Source: Taxillus chinensis
Taxonomy: Eukaryota > Streptophyta > Magnoliopsida > Santalales > Loranthaceae
Assembly: GCA_023512835.1 (NCBI GenBank)
Contig: CM042089.1
Coordinates: 56,826,407 to 56,890,406, forward strand
Direction: 5' to 3'
Length of the DNA: 64,000 nt
Shown piece after piece: positions 31,573 through 42,990 of this stretch (position 1 is the first letter of the stretch; each line of letters begins with the position of its first letter). The translations under genes and the position numbers were made by a program. The notes beneath the pieces are model-generated. The model made no database searches and was not told the origin of the DNA. It worked only from the letters and a program-made list of their open reading frames with translations.

Positions 31573-32410
31573 CTAACCTCGCTCAATAATGAGCGCCTTG
31601 TCGACCGCCTCCCGGTAGCTTGTCAACTGCATTGGTTCCAGCTGTCTTTTCAGAAATGGCCTCAAGCCCTGAATAAAATCCTGCGTCTTACGAGCTTCCT
31701 TTTCCCAAGCCTCAAGAGCAAACCGCCCTAAATTTGTGAAGGCTTGCACATACTTACCCACCGTCTGGCCACCCTGCTGAAGCTCATAATACTCTCTCCG
31801 TCGGGCATACTGTATCGAGCTAGGAAAATACTCCCCAAAGAAGCGCTTAACAAACTCTCTCAAACTCATCTGACTGCCATGGACAGCTCTAGTGGATTCC
31901 CACCACCTGCGTGGGATACCCAACAGATAGTGCGTCGCCACGTGCACTCTCTCCTCATCTCTCCTCATCTGGCACCCCGATCATATCAAAGATATTCTCT
32001 GTCCACCTAATCCAGTCCTTGGCTACCTCTGGCCGCGAACCATCCTCAAAAGTCCTGGGTGTGTGTTTCAAAAACTGCGCAGCCCAATCCACTCCTCGTC
32101 GTGCTGGCTCTATCACGACCTCCTGCTGGTGCACATCCTGCACCACCCTCGCCTCCTGTTGCTGAGGCTGTGGTGGCTCCTGAGGCTGCTGTTGCCTCAT
32201 CAGCTCATCCACCTCTCTAGCCATATCCCTCATCGAGCCCTGCATACCCTGCATGGCTTCCTGCAACTAAATCAACACCTGAGCCAAATCAGGTCCCACA
32301 ACGGGAGCTGACGATCTCTGCTACGGGCACTATTGCCCCTGGTGCCCCGACTCTATCGTGGGCGCCTCTGCCGGGCCTTGGCCTCGGACAGCTCTCCTCG
32401 GTGGAGCCAT
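31573..32410 (-). pseudogene. gypsy-C gag, broken
   Basis: The likely start is the ATG at 32410 (MAPPRRAVRGQGPAEAP). Stops follow at 32330 and twice more before 32266. The frame 32266-31955 is rich in Gln and Arg (EVDELMRQQQPQ) and carries DWAAQFLKHTPRTFEDG and DWIRWTENIFDMIG. A 10-bp tandem duplication of CTCCTCATCT (about 31951-31970) then shifts the frame. The core HYLLGIPRRWWESTRAVHGS, FFGEYFPSSIQYARR and LGRFALEAWEKEARKTQDF follows. It is a typical chromovirus gag fold. Confidence 0.88.
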
Positions 32411-32889
32411 CACACTGGCCACAACAACAAACAACAAACGATCAATAGCATAAACAGCCATCAAAGGCACAACCGACTTGTAGGTTCTCACCACACGACC
32501 CGTAGGTCCATACCATGCATATAGCATCATGTCCCCCATCAGGGTACACCACACGACCCGTAGGTCCACAACCATGCATATAGCATCGTGTCACCCCTCA
32601 GGGTACACCACAATCAAGTCCTGGCTCTCACGGCCACGTGCTATCCTGGCACCACATGCAAGCACATCAAACACAAAGACAATCTAGTGCCCTATATGCA
32701 CACAATCATACCACTAGCAATGCACCCTATGTATGCTCCTAGGATGATCTAACTAACACCAACATAACCTAGAATACCTATAAGGATTGCGTTGATCAGG
32801 CGCCCTCCCTACAGTTTTCCAAGTCACATGGAATCAATTAACCACCCCTCACTAACCTAGGTCCGCTAGACCATGCTCTGATACCAACT
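32411..32889 (-). other. gypsy-C leader and primer site
   Basis: Plus-strand GCTCTGATACCA at 32875-32886 is the reverse complement of the Met-tRNA primer site, three bases from the LTR. No gene in the leader. A near-perfect 60-70 base local repeat carrying CACACGACCCGTAGGTCCA occurs at about 32491-32600. Confidence 0.85.
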
Positions 32890-35487
32890 TGTCACGCCCC
32901 CGAATTCCAGGGAACCCGGAACCGGGTGCATGACTTCCCCTTGCCCGCACCCGATAGGTCAAGGGGTTGGTGACTAGCACCAATGAAGACTACACTGCGG
33001 GTGCTGTCTAAAATATGCAACCCTGTACCGTCATACATCAAGGGTAATCCTGTACTTTCCCATATATCATCATGCATACAATGAGTCAAACAGTCATATA
33101 GACATCACATCATACAATATGCAAATACAGCTGTCCACGGACCCATGTCCGGGATACAACACACAATAAAATACAGAATACAGTACTGTATCATACATCA
33201 GAGTAGTGGGCATCCTCCTGGAAGAAAGTCCTCCACTAGTCTTGGGTCACACCTGAAAAGGGTAAACAACAAGTAGGGGTGAGCGACAAGCTCAGTAGGT
33301 GACCCCAAAACTCCACATCATGCAACACATATAAGTCTATACTATATGCTCAATGTACTCGTGCACTGTGTAGTGTGCACAATCATCAGGACTCAGCCTG
33401 CCCATACAGGACAACTTGTCCACGATCCTCCATGGGATCCCAACTCAGGGCACTCAGCCCTAGCTCCACGAGCTCAACGTCTCAACTCAGGCCTTAGCCT
33501 GTCCACAGCGCAATATGCCCGGCCACAGTCACCACAAAGGCCTGCCATCGGTGCATATGCCTGCCATGTTAACCACATAGCACCATCGGTGAGAACCCAA
33601 ACAAGTCACGGAGTCCATGCCCCAATACCTCACACCAATATACTAACATGAGTATGGCAAATCATTCTCAACATTTCCTTTGGAACTGTAGCCAGTCTTC
33701 ACAAGTAAATTCTCAATCCTTGATTTATGAAGGAAGTACCCATAGCAACTATTTTCTTGAAATCAAAAGTCTCGGCATTGGGTTCCCATAGCATAACTAA
33801 GATAATCTGATTTTTGGGGATTTTTCTGAGACGTCTAACCCCACTTTTCAAAAATTCACCACTACGAACTTTTGGGTTTTTCCGAGATTTTACACTAAAT
33901 CCCAATTTTCACATTTTGAAATAGTAGGAATTAATTTTTCTAGTATTTTTCTTTGAATCCAAATGTTGGGTATTTCGTTATTTACATTGTAACTTAAGTT
34001 TAATAATTAAATGTGTAGATGGGTATAGGTGACAATGTAAATAGGTCCAGTCCAGTGCTGTACAGTGTCCAGTTACACTGCAGGAGCTGCGACTCGTAGC
34101 TCAGAACCTGCGACTCATAGCTGTGGAATGCGGAGCTGCAGTGCGCCTCGAAGACTCGAAGCGAGGCTACGAACTTCGACCTACGAGGCTACGAACTTCG
34201 ACCCTTCGACTACGAACTACGGGTCTACGAACTACGAGTCTACGAACTTCGAACTACGAGGCTACGAGGCTACGAACTACATACCTTCGAGCTACGAATT
34301 ACGGGTCTACGAACTACGACCCTACGACCCTGGATCTTCGACCCTTCGACCCAGAACCTACGAACTACGATCCTACGAGCAACCCCCAGACACGCACAAA
34401 CACGCATTCTACGCAACAGACTGCGATATTTACCTTAAAATGCGTCCAGAACACCTCTAAATCGTGCAGAAACAACAAAAACACGTATAAAATTCCAGAT
34501 TTCTAGAATTTCATGGTTGACTTATCAACCCTCATGAAAACACAATTAATCAACCCTAAAATCACAGAAACATATATCCACAATGATATAAAACAACTCT
34601 TAACCACCGATCTTATGCTAAACCATTAAATCTAACCCAAAATTGAATTTCCCCAAATTCTAAGGTTCATGCTCAATTTCATAAATCATGATAAATTCAT
34701 GCAGATCTAAAACAAGAGAGAGATAAAAAGTTCAAGGACACCTACTTGAAGTGAAACTTTGAGCTCCACGAATCCAAATCGCCCCAAATCGCCAAAGCCT
34801 CCAATCTCTCTCAAGCTCTCTCTCTCTCTCCACGCACAAACGTAAAACGTAAAGTGAAAGCTTCTTCCTTTTTTTTGTTTTTTGTTTTGCTATTTATATT
34901 TCTGCCAGTCAACTGACCTAGTCAACCATTGACCCAGTCAATAATTGACCTCCAAGGCCCCGAACTCCAAATTGAGTCAAACTACAGTCAAAACGCTCGA
35001 AATGACGAGCACAATACTAGACTGACATTATTACACCCAAATGACCGCCCAAACGCAAAGTCAACCAATAAACCCCGAAAAGTCAACAATCGGGTCAAAC
35101 GGGACCCCGACTTGAAATCGGGCCCAAGTACAGTCAAAATGCTCACATCGACGACTACACTACCATCCAGATAGTTACATTCTCATAAAATGACTATCTC
35201 TCAAAACTACCCAAATACGAGTCTTTACATCCTCCCAACCTTAGGACTTTTCGTCCTCGAAAATAAAACACATGCCCAAAGGACATAGCAAAATTCAAGC
35301 TCAATGTCCCAACAACAAAACATAAAACATGATCACCGATCACACATGTGCAAGGCAATGCACAACAAGCCAAATGGAACCCACATTGGGCACAAGATCC
35401 AACAATAACGAGCTAAACCACATCTCAAACAACATATGCAAAACAAATGCATAAAACATAACTCATACCTTAGGGAAGGTCCTCACA
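32890..35487 (-). repeat. gypsy-C 5' LTR (2598 bp)
   Basis: Partner of 15933-18481. It has the CTACGA-rich part at 34140-34385, a donor-like site at 34741, an acceptor-like site at 33253, a CT run near 34815-34831, a TATAAATAG box on the minus strand near 34897, and the internal second polypurine tract near 35228-35260. It holds about 117 bases (33919-34045) that the 3' LTR lacks. Confidence 0.92.
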
Positions 35488-35492
35488 CTACG

Positions 35493-36431
35493 TGATTGGT
35501 CAGTGTGAATAACAGGAACATTCATAAACTTTGAATAGTCGATGTTGTCATCCTTATCCTGCACATTAGAACTTGAAAAACAAACTTTTAACGAATCTAA
35601 GTTAGCTTCATCAAAAGTAACATGGATAGATTCTTCAACTTTAAAAAGTTTTCTATTGAAGATTCGATAAGGCTTACTATGTAGTGAGTATCCGACAAAT
35701 ATCCCATCATCAAATTTTGGTTCAAATTTATTTCGGGTTTCTTTGCTGTTGTTCAGTATGTAGCAAGTACACCCAAAAGCTCGGAAATGTGAAATTGAGG
35801 GCTTTCATCCTCTCCACATCTCATAAGGTATTTTCATGGTAAATTTATTTATTAGAGTTATGTTCTGAACGTAGCAGGCAGTGGACACAGCTTCAGCCCA
35901 TAGACTGAGAGGAAGTTTTGCCCCATCTAACATAGATCTGTTAGCCTCGACTAAAGTGCGATTCTTGCGATCAGCTACCCCATTTTGTTGTGGAGTTCTG
36001 GGTGCAGAGAAGTCGTGCTAAATGCCCTGTTCAAAACAATATGACCTCATATCTGAAAAATCAAATTTTGTACCATGATCACTCCTGATGCATTTAATGC
36101 TCAGTCCTTGTGAGTTGCTTATCCAGTAGAAGAGATCTACAAAATGCTCAAATGTTTGATCCTTAGATTTCAGGAACATCACCCATGTGTACCTGGTGAA
36201 ATCATCGATAACCATAAGGGTATATCTCGCACCAGCTAGTGAAGGAACAGAAATGGGACCGCAGAGGTCCATATGAAGAAGTTGTAAGGGAGCAGTTATT
36301 AAATTAACTGATTTGCTCTTAAAACTATGTTTGGTCTGTTTGCCAAGTTGACATTCGTGACAGAGAGTATCTCTGGAGTATTTATGTTTAGGTAGACCAG
36401 TAAGCAAATTGAGTGATGCTAATTTAGACAA
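35493..36431 (-). pseudogene. copia-2 integrase core and C-terminal part
   Basis: The frame 36431-36018 begins in the zinc-binding part (TLCHECQLGKQTKHSF), then LLHMDLCGPISVPSLAG (Asp) and CIRSDHGTKFDFS (Asp). A TAA follows EQGI. Past it the sequence reads PQQNGVADRKNRTLVE, where the catalytic Glu is Asp, then LSLWAEAVSTACYVQN, YEMWRGRKPSISHFRAFGC and FDDGIFVGYS without the frameshift seen in copia-3. The Glu-to-Asp change and the stop make it inactive. Confidence 0.85.
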
Positions 36432-37317
36432 AGTTTTAAATTTTAAATGAACGCAACGCTTGTGTCATAGCCAACTTTCTTCATCTGATGCTGTAGTGAG
36501 GAAGCATATAGGGTCAGAAGAATTATTTCTTAAGACCACTGAGTATATGTCCCCATCTCTTGATCCGGATAACTTAATCTCCGGATAAGTTTTCCCTAAC
36601 TGTGCAGGTATTGGACATAAAGGAAATAGTAAATCCTTTGTCACATAAATTACTTACACTCAGCAGATTATGCTTCAAACCTTCGACTAGTGCAACTCTA
36701 GTGATTGATACGCAGCCATTGGTTAAAGTGCCATTCCCGACAGTCTTACCTTTGTTGTTGTCATCGTATGATACGGATGGGCCTCGTTTGTCATTAACTT
36801 CAACAAGCAGAGTCTGATCACCCGTCATATGTCTGGAGCATCCATTATCGAGGATCCACTTGCTTTGATTTATCTTTAACTTCAAGTGATCCGGCAATGC
36901 ACTCCAGAGATGCTCCTGTAAGACAATAGTTTACACTTTTGGTGCCCAAACTTGTTTCGGGCGGTTAGAAGAAACAGCAGTGGTGTCAACAGTTCCGGAT
37001 TTAACTTTGTTAGGAATTTTAGCTTTCCAGGTTGACTTTACTTTGTTGGGTCCAGCTGCGTCTTTTACTTGGGTTTTCTTAGGAGAGACACTCCCTTGAG
37101 ATTTAGATTTTGATTTTCTCGAAGAACCCTTTTTGATAAACTGATCTTTATTAATATGAATTTGATTAAAAAGCCAGCTATCAGATAAGCTCCAGCATTC
37201 ATAATGATAATGACCTATTTCTCTACAGATGGAACAGACACTATGATGCGGAATAGTAACAGGGGATACAGGTTTCTCAGGTTTAACAAATTTTCTACTC
37301 TGTTCCCTATGGCCTAA
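36432..37317 (-). pseudogene. copia-2 protease and flanks
   Basis: The frame 36897-36574 has WILDNGCSRHMTGDQ, the copia protease site with Asn for the usual Ser (DSG to DNG), then VALVEGLKHNLLSVSNLC. Upstream, with stops ignored, the second zinc knuckle CSICREIGHYHYEC is readable near 37190-37240, followed by a basic Lys/Ser-rich stretch. Downstream lie the residues LWHKRCVHLKF before the integrase. Confidence 0.82.
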
Positions 37318-38058
37318 TCATTTGCGATTGGGTGACGCGCTCTTGGCCCTAGATGTGCCAGCCTTGGCCTTTCCTTTCTTTCTGGGTGCTATAGTTTCGA
37401 CTTTAACTGTAGCAACCTTCCCTTCATCATTAGATACGGGTGCTACTGCTTCAGGAAATGCAGTAACAACCTCAGTTCCACAATCATAGACTATGATGCC
37501 ACCTAAAATGAAACCATCCAACGGTTTAGACGAACTAACAGGGTACAGGTCGGTTAGTTTCGGAATGAAATCCGGAGGACACTCAATAGTCTGTGTGGAG
37601 GTCAATAGTTCGGAGCCTAGGCCAGCTTTGACTCGGATGTTGTCTGGATCAGTTCTAAAAGTAGAGGCTATTTCCCCGGATTTTAGCCACTTACGATTTA
37701 TTCCCTTTTCCTGTTCCAGTTCATTTTCGAGACATTTCACAATCACTTTTAGGCCTATTAGGTTGGTATTTAGCAAGTGATTTTCAGCTCTTAAATCATG
37801 ATACCAAGCCTCTTTACCCCTGAAGACAGTTATGTCCTTTTCTAGTCTAGCAACAGTAATCTCAAGACGTTTGTTCTAACTTTCCTTATCTTTGTACATT
37901 TGAGTAATTACTAGTCTCTCATTCTTTTCATGATCACATTCAATAATAAGAGATTCTAATTTACTCATAAGCTCAGAGATCGAAGGTACCTCAGTATTTG
38001 CCATGAGGCAGACGTTGCGCTTAGGAGTTGACTCATCATCCGAGGATTCCTCCTCTTC
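37318..38058 (-). pseudogene. copia-2 helical spacer of gag-pol
   Basis: The part 37776-37318 has NTNLIGLKVIVKCLENELEQ, then a proline-poor to basic transition ending KKGKAKAGTSRAKSASPNRK. Further left in reading order (38058-37780) a decayed frame matches the MSKIESLVTECDHEKNE coiled-coil region of copia-3. It links the two zinc knuckles. Confidence 0.78.
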
Positions 38059-39231
38059 TTATGAGCCACTGATGTACTTTGTGACGAACGCCTTCCTCTT
38101 GTTCTTGCTATTGTCTGAGGTGGAGCGGCGAGGGGTAACCTTGTCACTTTTCTCGACCACTTTAGATTTGGATTTACAGTCCTTGGTCCAGTGACCGGTT
38201 TTCCCGCAGTTATAGCATTCCTGGGAATTGGACTCTGATCGCTCCTTCCTTCGGAATGACAATGAGGAGCCTCTTCTAAATCCTTTTATGCTTTTCCGCA
38301 GGAATCGCTCGAAGAATTTGATGAGAAGAGCTATTTCCTATTCACCGTCAGAGTCAGAATTATTGGACTCTTCAGTATCATCATTCCTCAGTATGCTGAG
38401 ACATTCCGTAGCTTTAAAAGCTACCCCCTTTTCTTTCCGAGCTATTTTCTCGTCTCGATCAGAGTATTTAAACCTGACCTCGTGAGTCCGTAGCTCTCCA
38501 TATAGTTCTTCAAGGGGAACATACTACCAGTTCTTGTCGGATTGCATCTGGAGTTGCTTGGAGTAGTAGCGATCCGACAAGGAGCGAAAAAACTTGTCAT
38601 TGATTTGAGATTGGGAATAATGCTCATTGACAATTTTTAGCTCAAGGATAAGCTTGCCGAATCTCCGATAAATGCTCTCGAGAGATTCGCTAGGTTTGTG
38701 GTTGAAACTCTCAAAGTTCTGTCTGAGAGTACAGATAACATTCTGCATTTGGGACTGACTTCCCTCATAGATGATTGTCAGTTTATCCCAGACAGCTTTC
38801 CCTGTCGTGCAGCCCTGGACGTCCGTGAAAGCTTCGAAGTCCAAAGATGATGTAACATATGCGACAGCCTTTTCGTTAGCACACTGCCAGGCTCTTTCAT
38901 CACTAGTGAGTTCAGCATCAGTCTTTGGTCTTCTAACTCCATGTTCTCCGATTGTCAATAGAGTGGGTATCTCCTGATGAAGACACGGCCACATGAGATG
39001 ATCATGGAAAACCATGAACATTCTCATGCGGGCTTTCCACTAGGACAAAAGCTCAAGTGTGAACTTTGGCGGCTTTGTCAGAGTGAAACCAAAACTCCAT
39101 GGTTGTGAAGCAACGGCAGCAGCAGGTTGAGGTGGATCGACATTTTCACTGCTTTTACGATTGGGAAGGGGCTCTTGTGCACCTCCGGAGTTAAGGTGAG
39201 TGTTGAATAGCATACTGCTTTCTTCGGCCAT
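38059..39231 (-). pseudogene. copia-2 gag with zinc knuckle
   Basis: The start at 39231 gives MAEESSMLFNTHLNSGGAQE. A TAG (39040) stands in SQWKA, then the frame 39027-38524 holds MRMFMVFHDHLMWPCLHQEI, RAWQCANEKAVAYV, ESIYRRFGKLILELK and FFRSLSDRYYSKQLQMQ. Another TAG (QYVPLEE region) follows. The knuckle CYNCGKTGHWTKDC (38210-38170) is intact. It is the best preserved copia gag of the window. Confidence 0.88.
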
Positions 39232-39278
39232 TGATGAGAGAGAAAGAGTGGGATCTCTACTTTGAACAGATAGAACTT

Positions 39279-39290
39279 ACTCTGATACCA
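39279..39290 (-). other. copia-2 primer binding site
   Basis: Reverse complement of the Met-tRNA site (CTCTGATACCA on the plus strand), two bases from the LTR end at 39293. Confidence 0.85.
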
Positions 39291-39292
39291 CT

Positions 39293-40334
39293 TGTTGATC
39301 CCTTGGAGCCTAGAGGGGGGTGAATAAACTCTTATCTAAACTCTTTAGATACTTTTTGGCACAAAAGTTATCTGGTTAAGAGATAGGATCAATGCGAAAG
39401 ATAACTAGATAGTGGAAGTATTTTGTTTTATTATCAGTATGATAAGTACAACAAAATGGAAGCAGACTAAAGCTTGGAAGCTTTTAGACCTACTTAACAA
39501 CTCTTTAGCACTTTGTTTACAAGTACGCACACGCTAGCCTCTATGATCTCAATGAGCTTTTGTACATACACAAAAACTTTTACACTTGTTCTAATTCACG
39601 CAATTTCTAAAGTGTACAAGTGTTACTATTTATAGTGACATCCACAAGAGACAACCTTAGAATTTGTTGCTTCAGACATTGTACACATTTATTATCTCTT
39701 AGAAATCTCTCTGCCTTAATTGCTGCGGATATGGTCTTCAAGATCTTGGGTTTGCAACTCATAAGAGTCTTTGTAAGTTCCCAAGTATAGTTAAAGTTGC
39801 GTCCACATATCCGAATGATAAGTTAAAGTAGCGTCTTCTTGAATCCGGTATATGGTTCCTTACTCCGTGCTAAACTAAGCTCGGATCCTTACTCCGTAAT
39901 ACTAATTGCTTACTCCGTATCAATTTGGTACTGAATCCTTATTCCGTATAAGCCCTTCCTTACTCCATATGATAGAGAAGGTCGGAGTGCTTACTCCGCA
40001 TTAGCGCTTCCTTACTACACATGAGTTAAAGGAAATGGATGGCTTACTCCGTATCAGCACATCCTTACTCCGCATGAGTGAGTGGTTCGGATTCCTTACT
40101 CCGCATCTAGTTTCCTTACTCCGTGCTAATAAAGACTCAAGTCCTTATTCCGTAGAAGTACTTCCTTACTCCGCATGTATGGAAGACTCGGATTCCTTAC
40201 TCCGTGTCTTCTTTACTTTAGTCCGGATGAAGATCGTATCTTCTGCAATGACTTAAGATAAAAACAACAAAGGTCTCAAATCAAATTACATAGGGCTTTA
40301 TCAGCATTATCCAAATTCTGGGCTTGATCCAACA
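39293..40334 (-). repeat. copia-2 5' LTR (1042 bp)
   Basis: On the plus strand TGTTGATCCC to GATCCAACA. It is about 400 bases shorter than the copia-1 LTR, mainly through fewer CGGAGTAAG-type repeats (here TCCTTACTCCG on the plus strand, 39860-40215). The next bases AGTCT are the target site; the other copy is lost with the 3' LTR. Confidence 0.9.
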
Positions 40335-40960
40335 AGTCTCACAACCTCGTTCACATATAGCTGGCTCAATGCCCCAATGGAGTCCCACTCTCGAACGGCA
40401 AGAAAATGGGCCGACTTCGTTAGCCGATCCACAATCACCCATATCATGTCTTTCCTCCCAGTGGTGGGTGGAAGACCCATCACAAAGTCCATCGCTATGT
40501 GGTCCCACTTCCACTCGGCTATTTGCAACGGCTGTAGCATGCCCGCCAACCGCTGATGCTCAGCTTTCACTTGTTGACAAGTGAGGCACCTCGAAACAAA
40601 AGCAGCTACATCACGTTTCATCCCAAGCCACCAAAAATGCCCCCGAAGTGCATGATACATCTTCGTGCCCCCTGGATGCACAACAACTCTAGACTGATGA
40701 AACTCCCTCATCACCTCATCTCTGAGAGAAGAAGCCACTACAAGCCGCCCCTGAAAAGACAACTCATGCGCAGGACCCTCTGTCCAGTCCCCAAATAGCT
40801 CACCAGCCTCAATACGGGCACGAAAAACCTCATACTCAATGTCACCCAACTGTCCCTCCCGGACTCACTAGTACAACTCAGACACAACAATAATAAGACT
40901 CAGCAATGTCCTACCATCACGAGCAATCGGTTGTAACTGCAACATCACCAACTGCTCCAT
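40335..40960 (-). pseudogene. gypsy-B integrase, N-terminal part
   Basis: [44 protein letters not shown] and [17 protein letters not shown] are intact up to the copia-2 insertion in NEVVRL. It duplicates 14822-15461 with about 95% identity by eye and shares its TAG near 40870 (ELY, stop). Confidence 0.88.
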
Positions 40961-41640
40961 CATCTTCTACTCTCTCACTACCACCTCAGCTTTTCCTTTC
41001 CTACTCCACGAGTCAGCTACAACATTGCCCTTGCCCGGGGCATAGGAAAGAGTAAAGTCAAAGGTCTGCAAATACTCCACCCATCTCCTCTGCCTCAAAT
41101 TCAAGTCCTTCGAGTAACGATGTACTAAAGGCTCTTGTGATCTGAGAACACCACAAACTTTTCCCCCAAGAGATAATGGTGCCAACTCTTCAAGGCAAAA
41201 ATGACAGCCACCAACTCAATATCGTGAGTAGGGTAATTCTGCTCATGAGGTTTCAACTGTCTCGACCCATAAGCTACCACACTGTGCTCCTTCATAAGCA
41301 CACACCCCAAACCAATCCTGGACGCATCACAATACACCTCATATGGGATATCCTCCCTAGGAAACCTCAACACAGGTACGGTGGTCAAACGGGTTTTGAG
41401 AGCCTCAAACACCTACTGACACTTGTCAATCCACTCAAACTTCACTCCTTTCCTGGTCAATGCCGTCATAGGAGCCGCCAAACGGGAGAACCCCTCTACA
41501 AAACAATGATAATACCCCGCTAAACCAAGAAAACTACGAATCTCGAAAACATTGGTTGGCCTCTCCCACAAAGCCACAGCCTCAATCTTGGCTGGGTCCA
41601 CCCTAACTCCCTCAGCTGACACTATGTGGCCAAGAAAATG
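40961..41640 (-). pseudogene. gypsy-B RNase H
   Basis: [49 protein letters not shown], a frameshift, [15 protein letters not shown] and VVADSWSRKGKAE (normally DALSRK). A TAG (41414, in CQQ) separates it from RT. The acidic residues are present but the frame is broken. Confidence 0.86.
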
Positions 41641-42389
41641 AATCTCCTGCATCCAAAACTCACATTTGCTAAACTTAGCAACCAACTGCTGGTCCCTCAA
41701 GGTTTGCAACACTGTTGCCAAATGTTCCACATGCTCCCTCTCCGTCTTGGAATACACCAAAATATCGTCAATAAACACCACCACGAAGGAATCCAAGTAT
41801 GGGGCAAATACCTAGTTCATCAAATGCATGAACACTGCTAGTGCATTAGTGAGCCCGAAAGGCATCACTACCCACTCATAGTGCCTATACCTGCACCGAA
41901 AAGTCGTCTTAGGGATGTCCTCCTCCCTAACCATTAACTGGTGATACCCCGATCGCAGATCTATCTTGGAAAACTACTGGGCCCCACTCAACTGGTCAAA
42001 CAAGTCGTCTATCCGAGGCAACGAATACTTGTTCTTCACAGTCACCAAATTCAGCTTCCTGTAGTCAATGCAGAGGTGAAGTGTGCCATCTGCCTTCTTT
42101 GCAAAGAGCACTGGAGCACCCCAGGGTGAGGTACTCGGTGTGATATACCCCTCGTCCACCAACTCCTCTATTTGCCTCTAAAGCTCCCTCAACTCTGCTG
42201 GCCCCATACGATATGCCACTTGGGAGATTGGGCCAGTCCCCGGTACCAACTCAATGGTGAACTCCACACTTCTCTTAGGAGGTAAACTCCTCAACTGCTC
42301 AGGAAAGACATCCTGAAATTGGTCAACAACTGCTCGCCACACTCTCTTTTCCACTTTCCCCTCCTCAACAAAGGTTAGGGTTGCCAACC
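41641..42389 (-). pseudogene. gypsy-B reverse transcriptase
   Basis: Pieces 42387-42178 ([20 protein letters not shown]), 42162-41974 ([39 protein letters not shown]) and 41796-41413 ([39 protein letters not shown]). They are in one frame but split by TAG stops near 42177, 41973 and 41815, all at expected Gln or Trp positions. The FIDD motif is intact. Confidence 0.88.
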
Positions 42390-42990
42390 TGTGGGTAATG
42401 GCACCCCACTAGTCTAGCACTGGCCCAGCTCGACTCGCCTCACGGTCCCACTCCCCTTGCAGGGTGCAAGAAGTCCTTGCAGGTGTCACGAAGGATACAC
42501 GCCGCCGATAACAATCTATCTTGGCCTAGAAAGCCATAAGCCAATCCATACCCAAGATCAGGTCAAATGTACGCAAGGGCATCACGTACAAATCGAAACT
42601 AAGCTCCACATCCCCTATAGTTAACACACAGTCACGACATATGTGCCGCACCTCAATCATACCCCCCACCGGAGACTCCACTGCTAGGGGTCTCTATGCC
42701 TCAACACATGCGAATCCCAACCCCTCAATCAGAAGTTCAGCAACTAACGAACAGGATGCACCCATATCAAAAAGAAGAAAAGCAAGCGTACGAGAGATCA
42801 AAAGGGTACCTTTAACCACCGATGGTCCTGCTCCACCCTCCGCTGGTGGAGGTGGTAGCTCAGCCTCCTCCTGGGGAGTTGCATTCAGCGCAAACACCCT
42901 CCCTTGGCCCGTGCCACTAGTCGGCTCACTCACTGGATGGTTCCCACCATGGCTGCCTCTAGCTTCAGTCTGCTGCCGCTCTGGCCTCCC
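42390..42990 (-). pseudogene. gypsy-B protease, active site altered
   Basis: The frame 42933-42694 reads LLFDMGASCSLVAELL, so the DTG triad is DMG. Past a stop, [17 protein letters not shown] sequence follows. Gypsy-A shows the same DTG to DMG change. It fits ACG to ATG by C-to-T change at a CpG. Confidence 0.85.

Larger units (their letters stand above)
15933..35487 (-). mobile_element. gypsy-C, complete chromovirus-like element with nested gypsy-D
   Basis: Both LTRs, primer site, gag-pol and polypurine tract are present on the minus strand. The 5-bp target CTACG flanks it at 15928-15932 and 35488-35492. Without gypsy-D (20807-29954 plus one target copy) it is about 10.4 kb. Its gag begins APPRRAVRG and has two zinc knuckles. 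Its LTRs are about 2.55-2.6 kb, longer than in the A/B/D/E family, and start TGTGAGGACC. It is a different family of the same broad lineage (probably Tekay/Del-like). Confidence 0.92.
35488..40334 (-). mobile_element. copia-2, 5' part (LTR, gag, protease, integrase)
   Basis: Minus-strand Ty1/copia element, inserted in gypsy-B integrase (AGTCT at 40335-40339). From right to left: 5' LTR, primer site, gag, spacer, protease, integrase and linker. The linker continues at 15932 after gypsy-C. The left half with RT, RNase H and the 3' LTR is lost at the 15461 junction. Confidence 0.88.
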
